Shown: piece after piece, positions 32,795 through 41,591 of the stretch
Position numbering within the stretch: position 1 is the stretch's first letter
Layout of the letters: the number at the start of each line of letters is the position of its first letter
DNA from: Streptomyces sp. TSRI0107
GTDB lineage: Bacteria; Actinomycetota; Actinomycetes; Streptomycetales; Streptomycetaceae
Direction of reading: 5' to 3'
DNA length: 64,000 nucleotides
Assembly (NCBI RefSeq): GCF_001905845.1
Contig: NZ_LIVZ01000021.1
Coordinates: forward strand, 1-64,000
The notes under the pieces: generated by a model
The model's input: the letters and a program-made list of their open reading frames with translations, nothing else
What the model was told of the DNA's origin: nothing
The model's database searches: none
Position numbers and translations under genes: made by a program

Positions 32795-34159
32795 ATGCCG
32801 TCTTTGGCCGATGCCGCATTCGGGGAGCCGGATCTCGGCGCCGCGCGGATGCAGATGGCACTGTCGCTGGGCTGGCACATCATTCTGGCCTGCCTGGGCG
32901 TGGGTATGCCCGCGATCACACTGATCGCGGAGTGGCGTGGACACCGCACAGGAGATCTGAACTACCGGCTGCTGGCGCGGCGCTGGGCGCGGGCGATGGG
33001 TGTGCTGTTCGCGGTGGGCGCGGTCTCCGGAACGATCCTGTCGTTCGAGATGGGCTTGCTGTGGCCGGGGCTGATGGGGACGTACGGCGAGGTGATCGGC
33101 CTGCCGTTCTCGCTGGAGGGCATCGCGTTCTTCATCGAGGCGATCTTCCTGGGGATCTACCTCTACGCCTGGGACCGGCTGCCGCCGGTTCCACACATGC
33201 TGTCCGGGCTGCCCATCGTCGTGGCCGGGGTGGCCAGTGCCTTCTTTGTCGTGACCGCCAACGCCTGGATGCAGCAGCCCACCGGCTTCGACACGGAGAA
33301 CGGGCGCATCGTCTCGGTGGATCCGTGGGCAGCGATGTTCAATCCCGCGACTCCGCCGCAGACCGTGCACATGATCCTCGCGGCGTTCATGGTCGCCGGC
33401 TTTCTCATGGCGGGTGTCTACGCCGTGGCGATGCTGCGCGGCAGACGCGACCGCTACCACCGTCTCGGCTTCCTCATTCCCTTCACGGTCGCGGCGATCG
33501 TCACCCCGGTGCAGATCGGAGTCGGGGACTGGGCGGCCCACTTCGTCGCCGAGAACCAGCCCGTGAAACTCGCCGCCATGGAAGGCGTCTTCCACACCGA
33601 GCGCGGAGCCCCGCTGCACCTGGGCGGCTTCGCCATCGGCGGCGAGCTTCGCTATGCGCTGGAGATCCCCAACGGGCTGTCCCTGCTGGCCCATTGGTCG
33701 CCCGACGCGGAGATCGTCGGACTGGAGAACGTACCGGAGGCCGACCGGCCACCGGTCAACGTCACGCACTGGGCCTTCCAGATCATGGTCGGTATCGGCT
33801 TCGGTCTCCTGGCGCTGTGCGCGTGGCTCGCGTTCACCTGGAAGCGCCACCGGGACCTGCCACGCACACCGTGGTTCCTGCGCGCCTGCGCCCTGTCGGG
33901 CGTGGGTGCGGTCCTGGCACTCGAAGCCGGCTGGACCGTCACCGAAGTAGGGCGCCAGCCCTGGATCGTGTACGGCGTGATGCGCACCTCCGAAGCGGTC
34001 AACCCCGCTCCCGGCCTCGTCTGGGGGTTCGTCCTGGTGGCGCTGGTGTACGCGGTACTGACCGTTGCCACCGTCTACGTGCTGCGACGCCTGGCCCGCG
34101 ACGAACCCGTTCCCGTCGCCCCGCAGGAACGCGACGTAACCGACTACAAAGTCATCTGA
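32795..34159 (+). CDS. cydA: Cytochrome bd oxidase subunit I
   Basis: The 454-residue membrane protein binds the haems and quinol of cytochrome bd oxidase, which reduces oxygen to water. MQMALSLGWHIILA carries the conserved N-terminal haem-ligand histidine (His28), and VGRQPWIVYGVMRTSEAV is the CydA GRQPW motif. The Q-loop is short, like the cyanide-insensitive-type oxidases. ATG 32795 follows AGGGGA. cydB follows after seven bases. No cydDC transporter genes are adjacent. Confidence 0.92.
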   Translation: MPSLADAAFGEPDLGAARMQMALSLGWHIILACLGVGMPAITLIAEWRGHRTGDLNYRLLARRWARAMGVLFAVGAVSGTILSFEMGLLWPGLMGTYGEVIGLPFSLEGIAFFIEAIFLGIYLYAWDRLPPVPHMLSGLPIVVAGVASAFFVVTANAWMQQPTGFDTENGRIVSVDPWAAMFNPATPPQTVHMILAAFMVAGFLMAGVYAVAMLRGRRDRYHRLGFLIPFTVAAIVTPVQIGVGDWAAHFVAENQPVKLAAMEGVFHTERGAPLHLGGFAIGGELRYALEIPNGLSLLAHWSPDAEIVGLENVPEADRPPVNVTHWAFQIMVGIGFGLLALCAWLAFTWKRHRDLPRTPWFLRACALSGVGAVLALEAGWTVTEVGRQPWIVYGVMRTSEAVNPAPGLVWGFVLVALVYAVLTVATVYVLRRLARDEPVPVAPQERDVTDYKVI

Positions 34160-34166
34160 GGTTGCC

Positions 34167-35195
34167 GTGCACCTGCCCGAGATCATGCTCGTCGTGCTGT
34201 GGATCGGCCTGACGGCGTACGTCCTGTTCGGCGGCGCCGACTTCGGCGCCGGGGTGTGGGACCTGCTCGCCGGAGGAGCCGAGCGGGGCCGCGTCCAGCG
34301 CGACCTGGTCGAGCACTCCATCGGCCCGGTGTGGGAGGCCAATCACGTCTGGCTGATCTTCGTGATCGTCCTCACCTGGACCGGCATCCCCTCCGTCTTC
34401 GCCGCGATCGCCTCCACCCTGTACATCCCGCTCACCGCCGTGGCGCTCGGCGTCATCGCGCGCGGCGCGGCCTTCGCGTTCCGCAAAGTGAGCCGCGAGC
34501 TGTGGCGGCAACAGCTGTTCGGGGCCACCTTCGCCTTCTCCTCGCTCGTCACACCCTTCTTCCTCGGCACTGTCGCCGGCGCCATCGCCTCCGGCCGCGT
34601 ACCACCCGGCATCGCGGCCGGGGACCTCGTCACCAGCTGGGTCAACCCCACTTCCCTCATCAGTGGCGTACTGGCGGTGGGGACCGCGGCGTACCTCGCC
34701 GCCGTCTACCTCACCCGCGACGCCCAGCGCACCGGCGACGAACCGCTCACCCAGGCTTTCAGGCTCCGCGCCCTGTACACCGGGGTGTTCGTCGGCGTGA
34801 TGTCGGCGGTCGGGCTGTTCGTCCTGCGCGCGGACGCCCGGCCACTGTTCGACGACCTCACTTCCGGCGCCGCCTTGCCTCTCCTCGTGCTGTCCGTGGC
34901 CGCCGGCGTCGTCTCGCTGGCACTGCTCGCATGGGGCCGCTCCTACTTGATGGTCCGGCTGACCGCCGCGCTCGCGGTCACCGGACTTCTGTGGGGATGG
35001 GGCATCGGCCAGCAGCCCGTACTGCTCCCGGGTGTCACTCTCGACGAAGCAGCCGCGACCGACGCCGTGCTGGGAGCCAGCCTCGGCGCGCTGGCGGCCG
35101 GCGCCGTCCTGCTCCTGCCGTCCCTGTGGTGGCTGTACGCCACTTTCCAACGCGACCGCACCGGGGGGCACCGCGAGCCTACGACCCGCTCGTGA
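34167..35195 (+). CDS. cydB: Cytochrome bd oxidase subunit II
   Basis: The 342-residue protein has eight to nine helices and the CydB start LWIGLTAYVLFGGADFGAGVWDLLAGG followed by VWEANHVWLIFVIV. It forms the heterodimer with CydA. The start is GTG 34167, with GAGG seven bases upstream overlapping the cydA stop region, so expression is coupled to cydA. Confidence 0.92.
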   Translation: MHLPEIMLVVLWIGLTAYVLFGGADFGAGVWDLLAGGAERGRVQRDLVEHSIGPVWEANHVWLIFVIVLTWTGIPSVFAAIASTLYIPLTAVALGVIARGAAFAFRKVSRELWRQQLFGATFAFSSLVTPFFLGTVAGAIASGRVPPGIAAGDLVTSWVNPTSLISGVLAVGTAAYLAAVYLTRDAQRTGDEPLTQAFRLRALYTGVFVGVMSAVGLFVLRADARPLFDDLTSGAALPLLVLSVAAGVVSLALLAWGRSYLMVRLTAALAVTGLLWGWGIGQQPVLLPGVTLDEAAATDAVLGASLGALAAGAVLLLPSLWWLYATFQRDRTGGHREPTTRS

Positions 35196-35379
35196 CGGCA
35201 ACGAACGGGGTCCCCCAGAGGCTCAGCCACTGTCGAGCGCGCCATAGGCTCCCGGACCGTCGCCACTCGCCACTCGCCACGAGAAATGCGCCCACATCTA
35301 CCTCGGCACCGTCACCCTCGCGACCCTCGCGATCCGGCTCCGAACATGATCCGAGAAACAGCACCTAGGAGAGTTGTGG

Positions 35380-36600
35380 CGGAAATGGCAAGCAGCGACG
35401 CTCCCGGGTGTCGCGTCGGAGGCGGTTGCGGACCTGGTCGGCCCCCTCGGTGATCATGTGAGCGATGCCCCGCCGTCGCAGAGGGCCGGCGAGTCGGCCC
35501 CCACGCTGCGCGGAGGCGAGCCAGCGTGCCGCCCGCGTTCACGGTGCAGCGGCTCGGTGGCGTCCTGGGCCGCGCCGAGCAGTCGCTCACGGCACAGCTG
35601 TACGGTCTGCTCGCTCGCCCAGGGCGGAAGATATGGGCGTAGCCCCCAGCGCAGGTCGTCTCCATGCACCGGCGTGCGTAGCAGTCCGGCGGTCTCGGTG
35701 AGCCAGGCAGCGTAGGAGCCCCGGTCGAGCAGCGCCCTTGTGATCGTCCCGAGGGGCTGGCGGTGTCGCGCGCGCCACCCGGCCGCGTGGCGCAGGCCTG
35801 CTGCGGGTGAGCGCCGCGGCAGGCCGTGCACATACGAGGGTCGCGACTGGATGACCTGGTCCCCGCCGAAGCCGGACAACCGCAGCCGGGCCCCGCGCGC
35901 CCGCATCTGCTCGGCCAGGTACCGCTGCTCCACCCGCGTACGCACGATCGCGGACGGCTCGTCGCCCAGATCCACGCGCTCCTCCAGCCCGCTGAACTGG
36001 GCGGGCACATCGGCCGGCTCGAACACCAGATGCTCGACGTGGGGCAGGTGCCCGGCGGCCCGGGTGGCCTAGAGGCGGTCCTCGTTGGTGGGTGCGCCCG
36101 CGTCCAGGGTGACGGTGACCAGCCGGGCGCCCGCCTTCGCCGCCAGGAAGCACAGCGAAGTCGAGTCCATGCCGCCGGACAGGTCCGCGCCCACCACCTC
36201 GTCCGGTCGGACCCGCAGAACGACCGCCCGCTCAAGTGCCTCCCGCAGCCCGGCCGCGGCCTCGTCCAGGGGCAGTTCGGCCGTCGGCGGCCGCCACCAG
36301 CACCGGGTGCGCATCTCGCCGCCGGGCGCCAGCTCCAGAGCAGTGCCGGGCAGTACGGCATGCACGCCACGCCACAGCGCACCCCAGGCGAGCGGGTGCG
36401 GAACGGTGTCACCGGTGAGCCGCAGCGCCAGCTGCGCGGTGTCCAGCTCCGCCGCGGTCAGCCGGGCGAGGACGCGGGCCTGGTCGGCGCAGACCGTGCC
36501 GCCGCCGGCCTCGGCCCGGTACAACCTCCGCTGCATCGAGGCTGTGCAGGAGGCCCTGCCGCCACCCCATGGTGGGAACGCGCACCCTCCCGCCCAAAAC
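35380..36600 (-). pseudogene. Broken asparagine synthetase-like gene of lasso-peptide type
   Basis: The minus strand reads an asparagine-synthase-like protein with GVHAVLPGTALEL, the ATP-pyrophosphatase loop DLSGGMDSTSLCFLAAK and DAGAPTNEDRL. An in-frame TAG at 36069-36071 follows, then the same frame continues with ATRAAGHLPHVEHLVFEP, RLSGFGGDQVIQSR and WGLRPYLPPWAS. Near 35480 the frame shifts to GADQVRNRLRRDTRE and ends about 35380. The N-terminal glutaminase-like part is short or missing. These proteins activate the precursor acid side chain in lasso-peptide macrolactam formation. With a stop, a frameshift and truncated ends it is surely inactive. No lasso precursor or protease gene was seen. 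Confidence 0.8.
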
Positions 36601-36692
36601 TATGGTGTCCCACCACATACGCCTCTGACCTGCCCCTTCCTACGGTGTGGCGACACGCAAACGTCCCCGTCGAACGTCAGGAAGTGGTGCCG

Positions 36693-38078
36693 ATGTCGTC
36701 GCCCGCGACCGCTCCCCCCGCTCCGTCCAACCTCAAGCGCATCGTCGCCGCCAGCCTCATCGGTACCACCATCGAGTGGTACGACTTCTTCCTGTACGGC
36801 TCAGCCGCCGCGCTCGTGTTCAACGAGTTGTTCTTCCCGGAGTCCGACCCGCTCGTCGGCACGCTGCTGTCGTTCCTGACGTACGCGGTCGGGTTCGCCG
36901 CGCGGCCGTTGGGCGCGCTGGTGTTCGGGCACTACGGTGACCGGCTCGGGCGTAAGAAGCTGCTGGTGCTGAGCCTGCTGCTGATGGGTGGGGCGACCTT
37001 CGCCATCGGGCTGCTGCCGACGCACGCGACGATCGGGACCGCCGCGCCGGTCCTGCTGACCGTGCTGCGGCTCGTGCAGGGATTCGCGCTCGGCGGTGAG
37101 TGGGGCGGCGCCGTCCTGCTGGTGTCGGAGCACGGGGACGCGCGGCGGCGCGGGTTCTGGGCGTCGTGGCCGCAGACCGGCGCGCCGGCCGGGCAGCTGC
37201 TCGCGACCGGCGTGCTGTCGCTGCTGACCGCTGTGCTGTCCGACGACGCCTTCTCCGCATGGGGCTGGCGGATACCGTTCCTGCTTTCCGGTGTGCTGGT
37301 GATCGTCGGGCTGTGGATCCGGCTGTCCGTCGACGAGTCGCCGGTGTTCCGGCAGGCGCTCGCGCAGGCCGAGGCGCGCAAGGCGTCCGGGGCTGCCGAC
37401 GCCGAGAAGCTGCCGCTGGTCTCCGTGCTGCGCCACCACTGGCGGGACGTCCTCGTGGCGATGGGCGCGCGTATGGCCGAGAACATCAGCTACTACGTCA
37501 TCACCGCCTTCATCCTCGTCTACGCCACCACCGCCGCCGACGTCTCCAAGCAGACCGCGCTGAACGCGGTGCTGATCGCCTCCGCCGTGCACTTCGCGGT
37601 GATTCCGCTGTGGGGCGCCCTGTCGGACCGGGTCGGACGTCGTCCCGTGTATCTGCTGGGCGCGGCCGGGGTCGGGCTGTGGATGTTCCCGTTCTTCGCG
37701 CTCGTCGACACCGGTGACTTCGGCAGCCTGCTCCTCGCGGTGACGGTGGGCCTGGTGCTGCACGGCGCGATGTACGCCCCGCAGGCCGCGTTCTTCTCCG
37801 AGATGTTCGCGACCCGGATGCGTTACTCCGGTGCCTCCATCGGCGCCCAGTTCGCCTCGGTCGCGGCCGGCGCGCCCGCGCCGCTGATCGCCACCGCGCT
37901 GCTGTCCAACACGGGGGGCTCCACCTGGATCGCCCTGTACGTGATCGCGGCGGCGCTGCTCACGGTCGTCGCCGTGGGCGTGGCCAAGGAGACCCGCGAG
38001 CGCGACCTGGCCGACGTCGAGCCCGACGCCAGCGCCTCCTCCGAGGACGCCCGGGCCGCGGACGCGCACACCGTCTGA
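36693..38078 (+). CDS. MHS-family MFS transporter (organic acid:proton symporter)
   Basis: The 461-residue protein has 12 helices and the metabolite:H+ symporter signature: IVAASLIGTTIEWYDFFLYG at the start and the MFS loop GHYGDRLGRKK after helix 2. ATG 36693 follows AGGAAG. The family moves small carboxylates, betaines or shikimate. A PucR-type regulator and a 3-hydroxybutyrate dehydrogenase lie downstream on the other strand, which suggests 3-hydroxybutyrate or a similar acid as substrate. Codons 8 to about 31 are duplicated at 28042-28112. Confidence 0.87.
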   Translation: MSSPATAPPAPSNLKRIVAASLIGTTIEWYDFFLYGSAAALVFNELFFPESDPLVGTLLSFLTYAVGFAARPLGALVFGHYGDRLGRKKLLVLSLLLMGGATFAIGLLPTHATIGTAAPVLLTVLRLVQGFALGGEWGGAVLLVSEHGDARRRGFWASWPQTGAPAGQLLATGVLSLLTAVLSDDAFSAWGWRIPFLLSGVLVIVGLWIRLSVDESPVFRQALAQAEARKASGAADAEKLPLVSVLRHHWRDVLVAMGARMAENISYYVITAFILVYATTAADVSKQTALNAVLIASAVHFAVIPLWGALSDRVGRRPVYLLGAAGVGLWMFPFFALVDTGDFGSLLLAVTVGLVLHGAMYAPQAAFFSEMFATRMRYSGASIGAQFASVAAGAPAPLIATALLSNTGGSTWIALYVIAAALLTVVAVGVAKETRERDLADVEPDASASSEDARAADAHTV

Positions 38079-38082
38079 CCGG

Positions 38083-38138
38083 CGCCACTGACCGCGGCCC
38101 CCGTACGCCCTCGCGTGCGGGGGCCGCGGTCAGTGGCG
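38083..38138. terminator. Very stable bidirectional hairpin
   Basis: A 25-base arm (38083-38107) pairs with 38114-38138 with one G-T type mismatch and a six-base loop. It starts four bases after the transporter stop and overlaps the last codons of the convergent PucR-type gene. It should terminate both transcripts. Confidence 0.85.
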
Positions 38139-40115
38139 TTCCGGTGCCGCCAACCGGTGCAGGCGCAGGGCGAGCTGGATCTCCAGGGCGCGGGACGGGG
38201 TGTGCCAGTCGTCGCCGAGCAGACGGCCGACGCGTTCCAGGCGCTGGGCGACGGTGTTGACGTGGACGTGCAGCTCGTCCTTGGTGCGGGCGGGGCTCAT
38301 CCCGCAGGCGAAGTAGGCGTCGAGGGTGCGCAGCAGTTCGGTGCCGCGTCTCTCGTCGTAGGCGACGACCTGGCCGATGGTGCGGTCCACGAAGCCCGCC
38401 ACGTCCCGGTCGCCGGCGAGCAGCAGTCCGAGGAAGCCGAAGTCGTCGGCGGCGGCGCCGTCTCCCGTACGGCCCAGCAGGCGCAGGGCGTCCAGGCAGC
38501 GGCGGGCCTCCGCGTAGGCGCCGGCCACGGTGTCCGGGTGGGCGGCGAGGTCGCGGACCGGTGGGGAGGCGCCGACGGTGACCGATTCGTGGACGGCGGT
38601 GCCGAGGTGGCGGGCGGTACGCCGGGCCAGTTCGGTGGCGCTGTCGCCCGCGGTGAGGGGCAGCAGCAGGACGGTGCCGCCGTCGCGGGCGGCGGCCAGC
38701 CCCTGCCGGGTCGCGGCGAGGTGGGAGGCGGCGGACCAGAGGCGGCGCCGGGCGGCGGCCTCCTGGTCGGCGTCGGCGGCGGGGCCGTCGAGCCGGGCGG
38801 CGAGCAGGACGTGGGTGGCGTCGAGGTCGGCGTGCAGCCGGGCGGCGCGCTCACGGAGCAGGCGGGGGTCGCGGTCGCGGGCGTCGAGCAGGTCGTCCAG
38901 GAGTTCGCCGCGGACCCGCTGTTCGGCCTCGGCGGCGGAGCGGCGGGCGAGCAGCAGCAGGGAGGTGACCATCGCGGCGCGTTCCAAAGTGCGCTGGTCG
39001 ACCGGGTCGAGGCCGGGATGGCCGCGCAGCACCAGCGCGCCGAGGAGTTCCCCGCCGGCGGCGACGGCGGCGATCCAGTCGTCCTGGTGGCGCACCGCGT
39101 GACCCTCGGCGCGGGACTCGTCCAGGGCGCGGGCCGGGGCGTCGGCGGCCTCGGTGAACTCGACCGTGCCGTCCAGCACCTCGGAGACCGCGGCGGCCAC
39201 GTCGTGCACCCCGCCGCCGCGCAGGACGAGTTCGGCCAGCCGGTCGTGCACGTCGGAGGCGCGTTCTATGACGGCGCTGCGGTCCTGGATGATCTCGTTG
39301 GCGCGTTCCAGGCCGGCGAGGGCCGCGCGGGTCTCGGTGAGCAGGTTGGCGGTGTCGATGGCGGCGGCGGCCAGGGCCGCGAAGGAGCCGAGCAGCGCGA
39401 TCTGCTCGCGCTCGAAGACCCGGGCGCGGCGGTCGGCGGCGAAGAGCACCCCGATCACGTGGTGCCCCAGCATCAGCGGCACGCCGAGGATGGCCACCAG
39501 CCCTTCGTCGCTCACGCCCGCGTCGATGGTGTCGGTGTGCTGGAAGCGTTCGTCGCGGAAGTAGTCGTCGGTGACGTACGGCCGGGCCGTCTGGGCGACG
39601 AGTCCGCCCAGCCCCTCCCCCATGCCGAGCCGGAGCTGCTGGAAGCGGGCCGCGACCGAGCCCTCGGTGACCCGCATGTAGGTGTCGCCGCGGGCCGGGT
39701 CGTTGAGGCTGAGGTAGGCGACGTCGGTGCCGAGCAGGGACCGCGCGCGCTGCACGATCGCCTGGAGGACGGCGTCCAGGTCGCGCAGGCCGGCGAGGTC
39801 GTGGGCGGTCTCGAACAGGGCCGACAGCTCGGCCTCGCGGCGGCGCCGGCCCTCCAGCTCCGCGCGCACCCGCAGGGCGAGCAGCTTGGCGTGCTCCAGT
39901 GCGGCGATCCGCTCGGCCGGCCGGCCCTCGGCGCGGGCGAGCAGCACCGGCTGTTCGTACGCGTCGGCGGACGCGCCGCGGGCCAGCAGCTCGAGGAACG
40001 GCGCCTCGACACCGTCCTTCGGTGTGTCGAGGCCGGTGTCGGGCGCCGGGGCTCCGGTGGTGGGGCGCTCGGCGGACTGCACGTGATCGCGGGACATGCT
40101 CACAGGATTCACCAT
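38130..40115 (-). CDS. GAF-containing PucR/CdaR-type transcriptional regulator
   Basis: The 661-residue protein has a GAF domain (about 110-265), a linker helix, a CdaR GGDEF-like domain (about 430-545) and a C-terminal PucR helix-turn-helix (about 595-655, with DELHVHVNTVAQRLERVGRLLG). Such regulators activate catabolic genes in response to the sensed metabolite. It lies between the transporter and dehydrogenase genes, so it probably controls both. ATG 40115 was used; ATG 40097 is the alternative. Its 3' end lies in the shared terminator. Confidence 0.85.
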   Translation of the reverse strand: MVNPVSMSRDHVQSAERPTTGAPAPDTGLDTPKDGVEAPFLELLARGASADAYEQPVLLARAEGRPAERIAALEHAKLLALRVRAELEGRRRREAELSALFETAHDLAGLRDLDAVLQAIVQRARSLLGTDVAYLSLNDPARGDTYMRVTEGSVAARFQQLRLGMGEGLGGLVAQTARPYVTDDYFRDERFQHTDTIDAGVSDEGLVAILGVPLMLGHHVIGVLFAADRRARVFEREQIALLGSFAALAAAAIDTANLLTETRAALAGLERANEIIQDRSAVIERASDVHDRLAELVLRGGGVHDVAAAVSEVLDGTVEFTEAADAPARALDESRAEGHAVRHQDDWIAAVAAGGELLGALVLRGHPGLDPVDQRTLERAAMVTSLLLLARRSAAEAEQRVRGELLDDLLDARDRDPRLLRERAARLHADLDATHVLLAARLDGPAADADQEAAARRRLWSAASHLAATRQGLAAARDGGTVLLLPLTAGDSATELARRTARHLGTAVHESVTVGASPPVRDLAAHPDTVAGAYAEARRCLDALRLLGRTGDGAAADDFGFLGLLLAGDRDVAGFVDRTIGQVVAYDERRGTELLRTLDAYFACGMSPARTKDELHVHVNTVAQRLERVGRLLGDDWHTPSRALEIQLALRLHRLAAPERH

Positions 40116-40167
40116 GACGCGGGCGCCTCGTCAGCCCTGTGGAAAACTCCGGCCGGCGCCCGGCGGC

Positions 40168-40968
40168 TCAGTGCGCGGTCCAGCCGCCGTCGAGGACGAG
40201 CGAGGTGCCGGTGACGAAGGACGCCTGGGGCGCGCACAGGTACGCGACCGCCTCCGCGACCTCCTCCGGCTCGATGAGCCGCTTCACCGCGCTGTCCTGG
40301 AGCATGACCTCGGCGAGGACGCGCTCCTGCGGGATGCCGTGCGCCCGTGCCTGGTCGGCGAGCTGCCGTTCGACCAGGGGCGTGCGGACGTAGCCGGGGT
40401 TGACGCAGTTGGAGGTGACACCGTGCGGCGCCCCTTCGAGGGCGGCGGTCTTGGACAGGCCCTCCAGGCCGTGCTTGGCGGCCACGTACGCCGACTTGTA
40501 CGGCGACGCGCGCAGGCCGTGCACGGAGGAGATGTTCACGATCCGGCCCCAGCCCTGTCCGTACATGTGCGGCAGGGCGCCTCTGATCAGCCGGAACGGT
40601 GCCTCCAGCATCACGGTCAGCACGGTGTGGAACACGTCCGGCGGGAACTCCTCCAGCGGCCGTACGAGCTGGAGTCCGGCGTTGTTGACGAGGACGTCGG
40701 TGCCGGCGGCGACCTGTTCGGCGGCGTCCAGGTCGGTGAGGTCGAGGACGTGCGGTTCGACGGTGCCGGCCAGACCGGCGGACTGGTCGGCGAGGGCGGT
40801 GAGGCCGCTGTCGTCCCGGTCGACCGCTCTGACCTTGGCCCCGGCGGCCGCGAGCCGCAGCGCACAGGCGCGGCCGATGCCACCGGCGGCGCCGGTGACG
40901 AGAGCGGTGCGGCCGCCGAGGTCGAGCGTGGGGGCGGACGGGCCGGGGAGGTCACGGGGCGGGGTCAT
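40168..40968 (-). CDS. 3-hydroxybutyrate dehydrogenase (SDR)
   Basis: The 266-residue SDR has TGAAGGIGRA, VNNAG, a catalytic serine in NISSVHG, and tyrosine and lysine in YVAAKHG. The stretch NPGYVRTPLVERQLADQA is typical of D-3-hydroxybutyrate dehydrogenases, which oxidise hydroxybutyrate to acetoacetate with NAD. It lies 52 bp upstream of the PucR-type gene in the same direction. With the MHS transporter it makes a likely uptake and oxidation module for hydroxybutyrate. Confidence 0.87.
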   Translation of the reverse strand: MTPPRDLPGPSAPTLDLGGRTALVTGAAGGIGRACALRLAAAGAKVRAVDRDDSGLTALADQSAGLAGTVEPHVLDLTDLDAAEQVAAGTDVLVNNAGLQLVRPLEEFPPDVFHTVLTVMLEAPFRLIRGALPHMYGQGWGRIVNISSVHGLRASPYKSAYVAAKHGLEGLSKTAALEGAPHGVTSNCVNPGYVRTPLVERQLADQARAHGIPQERVLAEVMLQDSAVKRLIEPEEVAEAVAYLCAPQASFVTGTSLVLDGGWTAH

Positions 40969-41022
40969 GGGTCGACCCTAGGCAGGGCCCGCCCCGCACC
41001 CCATGTGGTCATCCCCCACAGT

Positions 41023-41502
41023 TCACTCTGAAGCCATAGGTTCGTACCACGTGGGTGCGTCCGACAGCGCCTGCTTGATCCGGAACAGCCCGAACTCGTG
41101 CAGCTCCGGCAGCGCGTCGACCTCGAACCAGCCGACCTCCAGCGACTCGTCGTCGTTGACCCGGGCCTCGCCGCCGACCGCGCGGCAGCGCAGGGTGATG
41201 TCCATGTACTGGCAGGTGTCACCGTTGGGGTAGGTGACGGGGTCCAGTGCCTGGACGAGGACGACCCGCTCGGGGACGCAGTGCACCCCGGTCTCCTCGT
41301 AGACCTCCCGCACCGCGCAGACCGCGGGCTGTTCACCCGGGTCGGGGATGCCGCCGAGCACCGACCACTTGCGGGTGTCGGCGCGGCGGTTGAGCAGCAC
41401 TCTGCCGTCGTCGTCGAAGACGATCGCGGTGATCCCGGGGAGCCACAGCAGCTGGTGACCGGCGGAGGCCCGCAGGGTGCGGATGAAGTCAGGAGTAGCC
41501 AT
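41023..41502 (-). CDS. NUDIX hydrolase
   Basis: The 159-residue protein carries the Nudix box GGIPDPGEQPAVCAVREVYEETG (spread over about residues 50-72, with REVYEETG as core), which binds the metal for nucleoside-diphosphate-linked substrates. The specific substrate cannot be told. A GITAIVFDDDGRVLLNRRAD beta-strand start is typical. It stands alone between the dehydrogenase and lnt. Confidence 0.87.
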   Translation of the reverse strand: MATPDFIRTLRASAGHQLLWLPGITAIVFDDDGRVLLNRRADTRKWSVLGGIPDPGEQPAVCAVREVYEETGVHCVPERVVLVQALDPVTYPNGDTCQYMDITLRCRAVGGEARVNDDESLEVGWFEVDALPELHEFGLFRIKQALSDAPTWYEPMASE

Positions 41503-41591
41503 GCGCCGACCCTAACGGGCCGCCCCGGCGCCCCCGGTGAGGTTCCGGGGGCGTACGGCAGTCCTACGGCAGGCGTACGGCGGTGGTACGG

